A stretch of 64,000 nucleotides of DNA from an uncultured Ruminococcus sp. (GCA_900315975.1 ONBA01000001.1:1-64000); one strand, 5' to 3'. Shown: positions 7,487-16,922, counted from the stretch's first letter. Notes: a model not told the origin generated them from the sequence alone. Translations and numbers: made by a program.

Positions 7487-8150
7487 AGCTTTCAGACTGC
7501 TTACAGCCGCAACTATAATCATTGGCGCAGTAAATCTGCTCGTTTCAGTTTTTTACATCATCGGCCTTCCCGAAAAAGTACCGCTCCATTACAATGCAGC
7601 CGGAGTATGCGACGGATACGGCTCTAAATGGTTCACCTTATTCTTCCCGCTGATAATACTCCTCATCAACCCTATCGGCTTATTTATAACCTCAAAGTCA
7701 AAAAGCCTCGAAAAAAATATGAAACCGCTCGTTATCAGTATTCTTTTCATTGAATTCTACCTTATAGCAATGGAATGGGTACTCCTCATAACTATGAAAA
7801 GCGAGACAAAACTCGGTGACAAAATGAGCTTTAATGTCTCACTGATAGTTCCGGCAATCATTAGTATCCTTTTCATCGCAATGGGTAACTATATGCCTAC
7901 TATCCGTCAGAATAAAAACCTCGGTGTAAGACTTCCGTGGACTCTCAAAAACGAAAGATGCTGGGACGTTACTCACAGATTTACCGGAAAAGTATGGGTT
8001 GCAGTCGGTATACTGACCCTATCTTTCATCGCAGTAATAAAGCTTATTGGTGTCGATAATCCTACTGTCTTCATTATGCTGACTCTCGTTCCTATCTCCC
8101 TTGCAATTATCATTCCGACCATTTATTCCTACAACCACAGAAACGACTGA
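7476..8150 (+). CDS. SdpI/DUF1648 immunity-type membrane protein
   Basis: A 224-residue protein with about six membrane helices. The first extracellular loop carries the DUF1648 signature PLHYNAAGVCDGYGSKW, and the C-terminal half has the SdpI motif NLGVRLPWTLKNERCW followed by THRFTGK. In Bacillus SdpI gives immunity to the cannibalism toxin SdpC and sequesters SdpR. No sdpC-like toxin gene is seen nearby, so here it may sense another membrane-active peptide. The start overlaps the regulator gene by 11 bases with AAAGGAG upstream, so the two are translationally coupled. A strong terminator follows. Confidence 0.88.
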   Translation: MKNKAFRLLTAATIIIGAVNLLVSVFYIIGLPEKVPLHYNAAGVCDGYGSKWFTLFFPLIILLINPIGLFITSKSKSLEKNMKPLVISILFIEFYLIAMEWVLLITMKSETKLGDKMSFNVSLIVPAIISILFIAMGNYMPTIRQNKNLGVRLPWTLKNERCWDVTHRFTGKVWVAVGILTLSFIAVIKLIGVDNPTVFIMLTLVPISLAIIIPTIYSYNHRND

Positions 8151-8161
8151 TACCCATTACA

Positions 8162-8191
8162 AACCGCGCCTGTCAAAAAGGCGCGGTTTTT
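8162..8191 (+). terminator. Terminator of sdpRI-like operon
   Basis: AACCGCGCC (8162-8170) pairs with GGCGCGGTT (8180-8188), followed by a T run: a classic intrinsic terminator 11 bases after the stop. Confidence 0.85.
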
Positions 8192-8196
8192 CTGTC

Positions 8197-8225
8197 TTGA
8201 CATAGACTGGGTTTTATGCTATAAT
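8197..8225 (+). promoter_or_regulatory. Promoter of XRE-cupin/acyl-CoA synthetase operon
   Basis: Consensus TTGACA (8197-8202) and TATAAT (8220-8225) separated by 17 bases. The transcript would start near 8232, and GGAGG at 8257-8261 precedes the ATG at 8269. Confidence 0.88.
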
Positions 8226-8268
8226 ATAGTTTGTTTACATATCATTCCAATTTAACGGAGGTTGCACT

Positions 8269-8814
8269 ATGGAAAGCATCAATGAGATCGCTGCACGCAT
8301 CCGCGAGCTGCGTGAGGTATGCGATTACACACAGGAAAAGCTTGCTGAAGAACTTGGTATTTCTGCTGAGCAGTACGCAGGCTATGAACAGAACGGAGAT
8401 TTTCCGATCAGCGTCATTTATGAGATTGCCAATAAGTTCCGAGTCGACTTCAATGAGCTGATCACCGGCGAACCAAGCCGTATAGATACATATCAGGTCG
8501 TGCGCCGCGGTCACGGTAAAAGTGTCAGCCGTTTCCCCGGTTACCGCTTCAAAGACCTCGCTTTCCGCTATGCGGACAAGATCATGCAGCCGCTTCTGGT
8601 TACTCTCGAGCCGTCAGACGAACCTGCTAAGCTCGTTACTCATACAGGTCAGGAGTTCAACCTCGTCCTGAAAGGAAGCATCGTTGTTACATTCGAGGAT
8701 AAGGAAATTATCCTCAATGAAGGAGATTCTATATATTTCAACCCCTCATATCCGCACGGTCAGCGCTGCCACGGAGATTCCAAGGCTCGCTTCCTGACCA
8801 TGATAGCGGAATAA
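8269..8814 (+). CDS. XRE-family regulator with C-terminal cupin
   Basis: A 181-residue protein. Residues 5-65 form an XRE helix-turn-helix (IRELREVCDYTQEKLAEELG, then GYEQNGDFPI). Residues about 110-180 form a small cupin barrel (LVTHTGQEFNLVLKG, then GDSIYFNPSYPHGQRCHG), which usually binds a small ligand or metal. It starts at ATG 8269 with SD GGAGG and is followed 28 bases later by an acyl-CoA synthetase. This pairing, common in Clostridia, suggests the cupin senses the acid or acyl-CoA handled by the enzyme, but the ligand is not known. Confidence 0.88.
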   Translation: MESINEIAARIRELREVCDYTQEKLAEELGISAEQYAGYEQNGDFPISVIYEIANKFRVDFNELITGEPSRIDTYQVVRRGHGKSVSRFPGYRFKDLAFRYADKIMQPLLVTLEPSDEPAKLVTHTGQEFNLVLKGSIVVTFEDKEIILNEGDSIYFNPSYPHGQRCHGDSKARFLTMIAE

Positions 8815-8842
8815 GGGACTAGTTAAAGGAGTAATATTAATC

Positions 8843-10516
8843 ATGCTTTTAGATCGCTATCTGCCACGTATCGAATTCGATTCCTATGAAGATTTCAAGG
8901 AGAATTACCGCGTAAATGTTCCCGAGGATTTCAACTTTGGCTGGGATATCGTCGATGAGTGGGCAAAGCAGGAGCCTGAGAAAAAAGCTATGCTCTGGCT
9001 CAGTCACGATAAAAAGGAACGCACTTTCACATTCACTGATATTTCAAAGCTCTCTAATCAGACCTGTCATTATTTCCAGAGCCTCGGTCTTAAAAAGGGA
9101 GACGTGGTCCTTCTCATTCTCCGCCGCCGCTGGGAATACTGGGTAATCGCTACTGCTCTCCATAAGCTCGGCATTATCCTTATCCCGGGTAACCTTCTCT
9201 TCACTACCCACGATATCGCTTACCGCGGAAATATGGCTGAAATTTCGGCTATAGTTGCCTGCGATGACGAGTACATAAGAGGTCAGATCGACGGAGCTGC
9301 TCCGCAGATAAAAACTCTCCGCAAGAAGATCGCTGTTGCTGAACCCCGCGAAGGCTGGGACTTCTTTGTGGACGAGATCGCTAAGTACCCCGATACTTTC
9401 GAGCGTCCGACCGGTGATCAGGCTACTAAGGCTACTGACACCATGCTCATATACTTCACTTCCGGCTCAACAGGTATGCCTAAAATGGTATGTCATAACT
9501 TCGCTCACCCGCTCGGTCACATAGTTACGGCTAAGTACTGGCATCAGGTTCAGGAGAATAAGCTCCATATGTCTATTTCCGATTCCGGCTGGGCTAAATT
9601 CGGCTGGGGCAAGTTCTACGGACAGTGGATATGCGGTGCCATACAGTTCGTTTACGACTTCACAGGCAGATTCAACGCTAAGGATATGCTCGAAGTTATC
9701 AGTGAACACAAGCTTACTACTTTCTGCGCTCCGCCTACTATGTACCGTTTCATGCTTCAGGAAGATATGACAAAGTATGACCTCTCAACTATCGAGAACT
9801 TCTGCAATGCCGGTGAACCCCTCAACCCTGAGGTTTTCAACCGCATTTACGAACTTACCGGAAAGAAAATGCGTGAGGGCTTCGGTCAGAGCGAAGGAAC
9901 AGTTCTCATCGCTAACTTCCCGTGGATAGACCCTAAGCCCGGTTCGACGGGAAAGCCTTCTCCGCTCTATAATATCCACCTCCTCCGTCCCGACGGAATC
10001 GAGTGTGAAGACGGTGAAGAAGGAAGCATCATGGTTTGCGGCATACAGAAACAACACCCGACTGGTCTGTTCTGTGCTTACTATAAGAATCCCGAACTCA
10101 CTGAGGCTGTTCTCGGCGGAGAAAACTACGATACCGGCGATGTTGCATGGCGTGATTCTCACGGTTATTACTGGTTCGTAGGACGTAACGACGACGTTAT
10201 CAAGTGCTCAGGCTACCGTATCGGACCATTCGAGATAGAAAGTGCTCTTCTCACTCACCCTGCTGTAGTTGAATCAGCTATAACCGGTGCACCTGACCCG
10301 ATACGCGGTCAGATAGTAAAGGCTACTGTAGTCCTCGCAAAGGGATATACTCCCTCACCCGAGCTTACTAAGGAGCTTCAGGACCACGTTAAGCGTGAGA
10401 CCGCTCCTTACAAATACCCGCGTGTTATCGAATACGTTGATGAGCTCCCGAAAACTCTCGGCGGCAAGATAAAGCGTGCTCAGATTCGTCACACTGACGA
10501 AGAAGCTGCTAAGTAA
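8843..10516 (+). CDS. AMP-forming acyl-CoA synthetase
   Basis: A 557-residue adenylate-forming enzyme (ANL superfamily) that activates a carboxylic acid with ATP to acyl-AMP and then acyl-CoA. Visible motifs: the P-loop-like YFTSGSTGMPK, EGFGQSEGT, YDTGDVAWRD, the hinge GRNDDVIKCSGYRIGPFEIE, and the C-terminal catalytic lysine in LPKTLGGKIKRA. The length and W-rich substrate region (DSGWAKFGWGKFYGQW) resemble acetyl- or medium-chain acyl-CoA synthetases. It follows its probable regulator in one operon, with AAAGGAG before the ATG, and ends in a terminator. The acid substrate cannot be fixed. Confidence 0.9.
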   Translation: MLLDRYLPRIEFDSYEDFKENYRVNVPEDFNFGWDIVDEWAKQEPEKKAMLWLSHDKKERTFTFTDISKLSNQTCHYFQSLGLKKGDVVLLILRRRWEYWVIATALHKLGIILIPGNLLFTTHDIAYRGNMAEISAIVACDDEYIRGQIDGAAPQIKTLRKKIAVAEPREGWDFFVDEIAKYPDTFERPTGDQATKATDTMLIYFTSGSTGMPKMVCHNFAHPLGHIVTAKYWHQVQENKLHMSISDSGWAKFGWGKFYGQWICGAIQFVYDFTGRFNAKDMLEVISEHKLTTFCAPPTMYRFMLQEDMTKYDLSTIENFCNAGEPLNPEVFNRIYELTGKKMREGFGQSEGTVLIANFPWIDPKPGSTGKPSPLYNIHLLRPDGIECEDGEEGSIMVCGIQKQHPTGLFCAYYKNPELTEAVLGGENYDTGDVAWRDSHGYYWFVGRNDDVIKCSGYRIGPFEIESALLTHPAVVESAITGAPDPIRGQIVKATVVLAKGYTPSPELTKELQDHVKRETAPYKYPRVIEYVDELPKTLGGKIKRAQIRHTDEEAAK

Positions 10517-10521
10517 AAATC

Positions 10522-10557
10522 AGCTCCCTATCATGTCAAATGATAGGGAGCTTTTTA
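10522..10557. terminator. Bidirectional terminator
   Basis: AGCTCCCTATCA (10522-10533) and TGATAGGGAGCT (10541-10552) form a 12-bp stem with T runs on both strands. It sits between convergent genes ending at 10516 and 10558. Confidence 0.9.
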
Positions 10558-12345
10558 TTAGTTCCATACTCTCAGCACATCAAAATATAGTAACCTTTCC
10601 TTTGAACCTTTGCTTTCGGAATTGTTAGCAGTCGCCTTGAACAGTATCGTCTGCGGCACTATGCTCTCACCGTACTTCTGACATGAGATATTTACATCAG
10701 TTATCGCCCCGCAGTTACCGAGTATACGCAGATATTTTATGTTTTGCTTATAAAGCTTTTCTGCCGCCGGAGTTATATATATCGTCCTGCTTAATGCACT
10801 CATATCATCAAGAGGAGTCATAAAATCAAGAGTTACCGGCACCGCTGCAAGTCTTCCTGCGGCACACTCGCTTTCCGCCTGTTCTTTTTTTGTAAGACTG
10901 ACGAAGTTCATGCAGTTTTTTTCAAGTTCATATATCTCATTCTCGTCCTCGATATACGGGATATAGAAGTCGTTATCGTAGCCGATGTTGATTATTATTC
11001 CGTTCCTGACCGTGAATCCAAATCCGTGCTCCTGCTCGAAATCAGCTCCGCACCCTATAGAAAAGTGCACATCGTCGCCTCGCGGCTCGTTCACATATAT
11101 GCATAACGGACGTATCTCTTTCATCGGGTCACGTCCATCATCAATGTTCCAACACCGCTTGATCATTCTGCTTAACTTGTTGAGCTGACATTCACTCAGT
11201 CCATTGAGGGTAGTCTCACACGACTTTATATAGTCAGCATCTGCCTCACCAAATGTATAAACATCGAGATTTGCGTCGAATCTGTGCCAGAATACATTTT
11301 CAGAGCTTTCCGACTGTTCATGTATCGTCAGCGATGAACGCTCGGTATATTCAGCGTATCTCTGTACTATCCTCTGCGACAACTCGTTATACGCTTCGTT
11401 TGAGTAATCAGCACAAAAATACCTTGCTCCGCGAGACTGTACTGTTTCGCAGTAATCAAAGAAAAAATACCGGCATTTGCGGTCGAATATCCTCGTATTG
11501 TAAAATGCTCCGAAATACTTGTCGATAAAATCAGTCATATCGTCCCTGATATCTTCGCGTCTCAGGATATATCCCATATCTTCGGCAAAAAAATCTACAG
11601 CAGATATCTCTCCGCTTTGTGCCTTTTCATACGTTTCAGCGTGAGATTCCCGGAAGCTGTCACTCATATAGCCGTTCTCGATAAGCCAGCGAAGAAGGTA
11701 TATTACGGGCATTGAACTGTACTGCGCGATACGGTTTTTGTCTACAAGGCTGAGTCCCTTGTAGTCCCTATCGAGACATTCAGCCATGTCCGACGGTTCT
11801 TTCGATTTAAGACCCGTTCTTTCAAGGTCGGAGAGGTCGCGGTCATAGTAGAGAAGATACTCGAGAGCGGCACTGTTCCAGTATTTTGCGGCATTGTACT
11901 CCTCAAACTTAGGCAGAACGATACGCTGAGTCTCTCCGTTTTTCTTTCTGCTTTCAGCGATAAGCTTTCGTCCGTGTTTTCCGGCAAGAAATGATAGTCC
12001 AATAAGAACAATGCTAAAAAACAGACACACAACCATGCCGTATATTCCGTCTTGATAACTTATGAGACTGAATGCTAACATCAGCATGAATATAGTCCCC
12101 TTCATGAGAAGACTGCGGATTATCATATATTTCTCGCCTTTTAAGTAACGAATGAGCGACACTATCGATGTCGGAAGATACAGCACCGGCATTACAGACA
12201 TTGTCAGAAACAACGGTAATTCCTCAAAATCGTTGAATACAAAAGAACCAATTATGCCGAATCCCATCATTCCGAGAAGTATCACATCTGAGATTATCAT
12301 CAGAGCAAAAATTAAAACAGTTAACAATTTAAAGAATTTCTTCAT
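10558..12345 (-). CDS. Membrane-anchored protein of unknown function
   Basis: A 595-residue protein. About four hydrophobic segments lie in the first 125 residues (for example 8-30, 41-65, 76-98 and 103-122), followed by a basic stretch and a large soluble region rich in charged and aromatic residues. The soluble part holds a segment like EQEHGFGFTVRNGIIINIGYDNDFY that suggests a beta-rich domain, but no family was recognised and no catalytic motif is evident. It is a single gene between a terminator and the divergent SulP promoter; a weak start context (AACAACTCCAGGAC on the plus strand) precedes the ATG. Coding potential is clear, function unknown. Confidence 0.7.
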   Translation of the reverse strand: MKKFFKLLTVLIFALMIISDVILLGMMGFGIIGSFVFNDFEELPLFLTMSVMPVLYLPTSIVSLIRYLKGEKYMIIRSLLMKGTIFMLMLAFSLISYQDGIYGMVVCLFFSIVLIGLSFLAGKHGRKLIAESRKKNGETQRIVLPKFEEYNAAKYWNSAALEYLLYYDRDLSDLERTGLKSKEPSDMAECLDRDYKGLSLVDKNRIAQYSSMPVIYLLRWLIENGYMSDSFRESHAETYEKAQSGEISAVDFFAEDMGYILRREDIRDDMTDFIDKYFGAFYNTRIFDRKCRYFFFDYCETVQSRGARYFCADYSNEAYNELSQRIVQRYAEYTERSSLTIHEQSESSENVFWHRFDANLDVYTFGEADADYIKSCETTLNGLSECQLNKLSRMIKRCWNIDDGRDPMKEIRPLCIYVNEPRGDDVHFSIGCGADFEQEHGFGFTVRNGIIINIGYDNDFYIPYIEDENEIYELEKNCMNFVSLTKKEQAESECAAGRLAAVPVTLDFMTPLDDMSALSRTIYITPAAEKLYKQNIKYLRILGNCGAITDVNISCQKYGESIVPQTILFKATANNSESKGSKERLLYFDVLRVWN

Positions 12346-12403
12346 AACAACTCCAGGACTTTTTTTACATTATACCATGATTTTCTCGATTTATCAAGAA
12401 GAT

Positions 12404-12432
12404 TTGACACTTTTTATGCCAAATGATATAAT
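12404..12432 (+). promoter_or_regulatory. SulP promoter
   Basis: TTGACA (12404-12409) and TATAAT (12427-12432) with a 17-base spacer; CTGGAGG at about 12446-12452 precedes the ATG at 12458. Confidence 0.88.
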
Positions 12433-12457
12433 AATAAAAAAGCATCTGGAGGTATTC

Positions 12458-14635
12458 ATGAAAATACAGGGATTTTCATTAAAAACTCTTCCTAAGGATA
12501 TATTCACAGGCATTATTATCGCACTCGTTTCTATCCCTATTTCTATGGGTTACGCTCAGGTAGCGGGTCTGCCGCCTGTTTACGGACTTTATGGGTCGAT
12601 TTTCCCGATACTCATATACGGTCTGTTTTCGACTTCAAGGCAGTTTATTTTTGGAGTAGATGCCGCTCCTGCGGCTCTTGTAGGAGCTTTTCTCGCGGAA
12701 ATGGGCATAGTTTCAGGCTCAGATGAAGCCGTCAGCACTGTTCCGCTGATGACCTTCTGCGTCAGCTTATGGCTCATACTATTCTACTTTTTTAAAGCAG
12801 GACGACTTGTTAATTACATATCAACTCCGGTAATGGGCGGCTTCATCAGCGGTATCTCAACTACCATTATCTTCATGCAGATACCCAAAATTCTTGGCGG
12901 CGGAAGCGGTTCGGGAGAAATCATTGAGCTTATCTTGCACATAGTCAAGACCTGTAATGAAAGCTTTAACACTATGTCACTTCTGCTCGGTACCGTTTCA
13001 TTATTTCTGCTTATCGGTGCGAAAAAAATCGCTCCAAAACTGCCGATGTCAGTACTCGTAATGGCAGGAGGAGCGGCTCTCGGTTACTTCGGATTTGCTG
13101 ATAAGTATGGTGTCGCTAAGCTCTCAGAAGTCAAATCAGGACTGCCTGCATGGAGTCTGCCGCATATCGACGCAGAGCTTCTCTCAGACATAGTACCGGT
13201 CAGCATGACGATTGCAATTGTCATCATGGCGGAAACTCTTCTCGCTTCAAATAATCTCGCTCAGAAAAACGGTTACCGCCTCGACGAAAACCGTGAAATC
13301 CTCGTTTATGGACTCGGAAACCTCGCTGCAGGTGCTACCGGATGCTGTCCGGTCAACGGCTCTGTTTCGAGAAGCGCAATGGGTGAACAGTACGGCGGAG
13401 CTTCACAGGTAATGTCGCTTGCCGCTTCGGCTTCTATGGCTGTGATACTCATGTTTTTCACCGGATTTATCAAGTATCTGCCGGTACCTGTCCTTACTGC
13501 AATAGTCATTTCTGCACTGCTCGGTGCTGTCGAATTCCACCTTGTGAAGCGTCTTTTCAAACAGGATAAACGTGAACTTCTTATCTTCCTCGGAGCATTC
13601 GCCGGAGTTCTTCTCTTCGGAACTGTCTACGGTGTTCTCATAGGTGTTGTACTCTCATTCGTTGCTGTAATACTCAATACCGCAAACCCCAAACGCTCTT
13701 TCCTCGGTGTTATTTCAGGACACGAAGGCTTTCACAGTCTCGAACGAAATACCTACTCTGTTCCGCTGAAAAATGCCGTTATTTACAGATTTTCCGGCAA
13801 CCTCTACTTCGCTAATATAAAGATTTTCATATCCGATATCGAAAGCGCAATTAAAGAAAATACTAAGTGTATCGTGGTTGATTCAGGAGCTGTATGCAAT
13901 ATTGATATCACTGCCGCTGACAGGATATCTTCTCTCGACAAGGCGCTGAATAATCGTGGGATAAGCCTTTATTTTGCATCGCACATCGGTCAGCTCAACG
14001 ACCGTTTCCGTCAGCTCGGCTTAGGTTCATTCGTAGAGGAAGGACGTTGCCGCAGGACTATCGTCTCTGCCCTCACTGCGGCAGGAATCAGTCAGCCATA
14101 CGAACTCGAAAGTACTGTCAATGCCGATAAGGCTCTCCCCTACGGAAATGCTGACAGACTTGAATTTGAATGGGCATTCGGTGAGAATGCCGATGAAGAG
14201 ATGGAAAAGTACGCAAAGAAGCTTCTTGAAAATATCGACAACAGCCAACAGCCTCAACAGGAACTTTCAAATGTCGTGAAAGCACGCGGCTCGTGGAATG
14301 GTATCGGTGACCTCGACAGCGAAGAGATACTCGAACATTTACAGCTTCATCTCAGCGAAATATCGCGTAAACTCGGTATCCCTGAAGCTCAGATAGAAGA
14401 GGCGATCGAACGGCGGAAGCTACGCATTGCACACCGTATTGAAATGCGCGACCCCGACGCTTTCGCAAGAATCAAAGAACATAACCGCCGCTTTGAAGAG
14501 TCGCTCAAAAATGACAAGCCCGAACTTTATGACCTGCTTATGAAACACCGCCGTGAAGCTATTAAGCACCTTCGTGCGGCTGAACCCGAATATGCTGACA
14601 TGATAGAAGAACTCTACGGCAAGTCTGAACAATAA
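12458..14635 (+). CDS. SulP-family anion transporter with STAS domain and long C-terminal tail
   Basis: A 725-residue membrane transporter. Residues about 8-420 carry the SulP core (GIIIALVSIPISMGYAQVAG, PPVYGLYGSIFP, GCCPVNGSVSRSAMG) with about 12 membrane spans; the substrate may be sulfate, bicarbonate or a carboxylate. A cytoplasmic STAS domain spans about 430-545. Unusually, about 180 more residues follow, charged and predicted helical (LDSEEILEHLQLHLSEISRK, many Arg/Glu), with no recognised domain. I chose ATG 12458 because GGAGG precedes it and it lies just after a consensus promoter; an upstream in-frame ATG would lie before that promoter. SulP proteins are typically 500-600 residues, so the tail is an addition. 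Confidence 0.88.
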   Translation: MKIQGFSLKTLPKDIFTGIIIALVSIPISMGYAQVAGLPPVYGLYGSIFPILIYGLFSTSRQFIFGVDAAPAALVGAFLAEMGIVSGSDEAVSTVPLMTFCVSLWLILFYFFKAGRLVNYISTPVMGGFISGISTTIIFMQIPKILGGGSGSGEIIELILHIVKTCNESFNTMSLLLGTVSLFLLIGAKKIAPKLPMSVLVMAGGAALGYFGFADKYGVAKLSEVKSGLPAWSLPHIDAELLSDIVPVSMTIAIVIMAETLLASNNLAQKNGYRLDENREILVYGLGNLAAGATGCCPVNGSVSRSAMGEQYGGASQVMSLAASASMAVILMFFTGFIKYLPVPVLTAIVISALLGAVEFHLVKRLFKQDKRELLIFLGAFAGVLLFGTVYGVLIGVVLSFVAVILNTANPKRSFLGVISGHEGFHSLERNTYSVPLKNAVIYRFSGNLYFANIKIFISDIESAIKENTKCIVVDSGAVCNIDITAADRISSLDKALNNRGISLYFASHIGQLNDRFRQLGLGSFVEEGRCRRTIVSALTAAGISQPYELESTVNADKALPYGNADRLEFEWAFGENADEEMEKYAKKLLENIDNSQQPQQELSNVVKARGSWNGIGDLDSEEILEHLQLHLSEISRKLGIPEAQIEEAIERRKLRIAHRIEMRDPDAFARIKEHNRRFEESLKNDKPELYDLLMKHRREAIKHLRAAEPEYADMIEELYGKSEQ

Positions 14636-14638
14636 AAG

Positions 14639-14678
14639 AACTGTCTGAACAGAAACAAGCCTGTTCAGACAGTTTTTT
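14639..14678. terminator. Bidirectional terminator
   Basis: AACTGTCTGAACAG (14639-14652) and CTGTTCAGACAGTT (14661-14674) form a 14-bp stem with T runs either side, between convergent genes. Confidence 0.9.
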
Positions 14679-15774
14679 AGTATCTTATCTGTATTGTCAG
14701 CATTTTTTCGTCATTAATGTAACTGAGACTCCCTCCGCTTTCGATTTCAAGTCCGGTCAGCCATATCTCCTCTTCCTCAAACAGCTTCTGCTTTGCAGTA
14801 TCAAATGTGTCTTTGCTTCCGAACATGACCTCAATGCAGTGAGTATCAGAACTCTCCTCTACTACATCACTTATTGCGTCAATATCGTACTCGTTTATGA
14901 ACGCACCTCTTCTTACATAGTAGTTGCTGTCAAGTGATTTGCATGACGGAACATAATAATTCTCAGCGTCGATAGACCTTGTGCGCAGAAGCATTTCATC
15001 ATTTATCATGAAATAGTCATGCATCAGAAAAGCAATTTCTGATTCCATTTCGGGGTCGTCCCATGTGACATCGACCCAGTAATACTGTCCGCAGACTTTT
15101 ACATAATTCCATGCGTGCTTACCGCGGTCACTGTTGCCCGAACATACTCCGCATTCTATGCCAAGTCTGTTAAGTATCAGCTGATACGCTTCTGCATACC
15201 CCTGACATACAGCTTCACCTTCAACGAGACAGCCATATGCTGTTCCCCACAGTCCATTCTCGTTAAGAACAGCCTTTTCCGAAGCATAACGTGTATTATC
15301 CACAAGATAATCGTGGACATATAATGCCTTACTGTATTCGTCGCTTCCGGACGGTATCTGCGCTATTATCTTCTCTGCTTCCGATATCATGTCGCTGTAC
15401 ATAGTCTTTATCTGTGCAGATGTATAGTCGTTAAGAGTCATGAAGCTGATATCGGTTTTGTTGCCGGAAACTGCTGTACAATATCCATCAAGCCAGAAAT
15501 ACTCAGGATAACTGCTGCGAACCTTTTTTACCGCTTCATCTACCCTATTCTGGTCTATTACACCGTTATAACTGGTGTTATTCCGGAATTCCGACAGTGC
15601 AAAAGAGATGTTCTCATATATATCGTCCGATGAATATGTTACTGAGACTTCATTCGAGCGAATCTTTTCTTCTTTAAGGAACAGTGATGTAATTGTTCCG
15701 AATACTGCAATAAAAATTATCACAGCTATAAGAAATATAAAAAGAAAACTTTTCAGATACTTTTCCGACTTCAT
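14677..15774 (-). CDS. Membrane-anchored transglutaminase-like protein
   Basis: A 365-residue protein with an N-terminal membrane anchor (residues 8-32, FLFIFLIAVIIFIAVFG) and an extracytoplasmic transglutaminase/protease fold. The triad is present: Cys in EAVCQGYAEAY, His in GKHAWNYVKV, Asp in YWVDVTWDDP. This family acts on peptides or proteins at the cell surface by cleavage or cross-linking. The next gene upstream, 4 bases away, encodes a paralogue with the same layout, so the two arose by tandem duplication and are probably co-transcribed. Its stop overlaps the terminator shared with the SulP gene. Substrate unknown. Confidence 0.87.
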   Translation of the reverse strand: MKSEKYLKSFLFIFLIAVIIFIAVFGTITSLFLKEEKIRSNEVSVTYSSDDIYENISFALSEFRNNTSYNGVIDQNRVDEAVKKVRSSYPEYFWLDGYCTAVSGNKTDISFMTLNDYTSAQIKTMYSDMISEAEKIIAQIPSGSDEYSKALYVHDYLVDNTRYASEKAVLNENGLWGTAYGCLVEGEAVCQGYAEAYQLILNRLGIECGVCSGNSDRGKHAWNYVKVCGQYYWVDVTWDDPEMESEIAFLMHDYFMINDEMLLRTRSIDAENYYVPSCKSLDSNYYVRRGAFINEYDIDAISDVVEESSDTHCIEVMFGSKDTFDTAKQKLFEEEEIWLTGLEIESGGSLSYINDEKMLTIQIRY

Positions 15775-15778
15775 AGCA

Positions 15779-16870
15779 TCAGTATATCACATCAAGTGCA
15801 AACATCTTATCGACGCGGTAATACTTCATTTTCTCGCGGTCAACAGATGATGCTTTGTATATTTTTCCATCATCGAGAAGGTCGTAGAGTGCCTCCTTGT
15901 AAGCGTCATAATTTGAAAACATGAACTCACAGTGAGGCTTATCTGCCTGACTGTCGATATATTCCAGTATCTTGTCGCGGTCGTAGTTCTCGAAATATGC
16001 ACCGTTCTTGACGAAATAGTTTTCATCTTTTGAAGAACAATCAGGGAAATAACCCTGAGTCCAGTCTATATTTCGTGAGCGGAGTATCATATCGCTGTCA
16101 ACAAGGAAATATATGTGTTCAGCCTGATAACCTTCTACGTAGCTGTCCATATCGTCCCAAGTAATATCGAGCCAGTAATACTTTCCGTCGATATTAACAT
16201 AGTTCCAAGCATGATTAGAACCTGTGCAAATACCGCTTTCAATGCCTAACTTATTCATAAGATAGATAAACGCTTCCGCGTATCCCTGACAAACTGCACT
16301 GCCATTTACAAGGCATCCGTAAGAAGTTCCCCACAAACCATTGTCAGGAGAATCCGCTCCGGCATGGTCGTATGTACAGTTATCAGCTATGTAATCGTGT
16401 ATGTACAGCACTTTATCATACGTACTGCCGTCAGGGACTCCGGCTATTATCTCGTTACCCTTCTCTTCAAGCTCTGCCGCCATTTCAGGTATCTCCTCTT
16501 CCTCAAGGTCTTTCATGAGTCCGAGGTCTACCTTAGAGCCGCCTGTACACGTAGAAGCAGAGTATCTGTCTCCTAACCAGAAAATCTCCGGATAATCGTT
16601 AGGAAGCTGAGCAAGAGCCTTCTTTACGTCACCATTTGATACTCTCTCTGATACCTTACAATGATACTCAAAATTAAGTATCTCTGAACACATCTCCTGA
16701 TACCATGCACTCTCACGCATTTCTTCTCCGGTAATAGTGATATCGTCAGGCACTTCGTTTGCCTCAGGCATCTCCGGAGGGGAAATGTGTTCTTTTTTTA
16801 CAGGTGCAGAGCATCCAGCCAAAAGCATTACTGCGGCACAAGCGGCAGATAAAAATTTGATTTTTTCCAT
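15779..16870 (-). CDS. Transglutaminase-like lipoprotein
   Basis: A 363-residue secreted lipoprotein. The signal peptide ends in a lipobox LLAGC (Cys about 20). The transglutaminase core has Cys in SAVCQGYAEAF, His in SNHAWNYVNI and Asp in YWLDITWDDMD. It shares the layout of the gene downstream (for example the YFWLDG/IFWLGD, GLWGTSYGCLV and YYV segments), showing a tandem duplication with different membrane anchoring: a lipid here, a transmembrane helix there. SD GGGG lies before the ATG. Possibly both modify or trim surface proteins; no target is evident. Confidence 0.88.
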   Translation of the reverse strand: MEKIKFLSAACAAVMLLAGCSAPVKKEHISPPEMPEANEVPDDITITGEEMRESAWYQEMCSEILNFEYHCKVSERVSNGDVKKALAQLPNDYPEIFWLGDRYSASTCTGGSKVDLGLMKDLEEEEIPEMAAELEEKGNEIIAGVPDGSTYDKVLYIHDYIADNCTYDHAGADSPDNGLWGTSYGCLVNGSAVCQGYAEAFIYLMNKLGIESGICTGSNHAWNYVNIDGKYYWLDITWDDMDSYVEGYQAEHIYFLVDSDMILRSRNIDWTQGYFPDCSSKDENYFVKNGAYFENYDRDKILEYIDSQADKPHCEFMFSNYDAYKEALYDLLDDGKIYKASSVDREKMKYYRVDKMFALDVIY

Positions 16871-16922
16871 AAAATGAACCCCTTAATAATTCTATCCTAT
16901 ATCATGAAATGAAAACATATGC

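Noticed and set aside
12152..12457. Longer N-terminus for the first SulP protein
   Set aside because: The extra 102 codons lie upstream of the consensus promoter and over the start of the divergent gene; ATG 12458 has a good SD.
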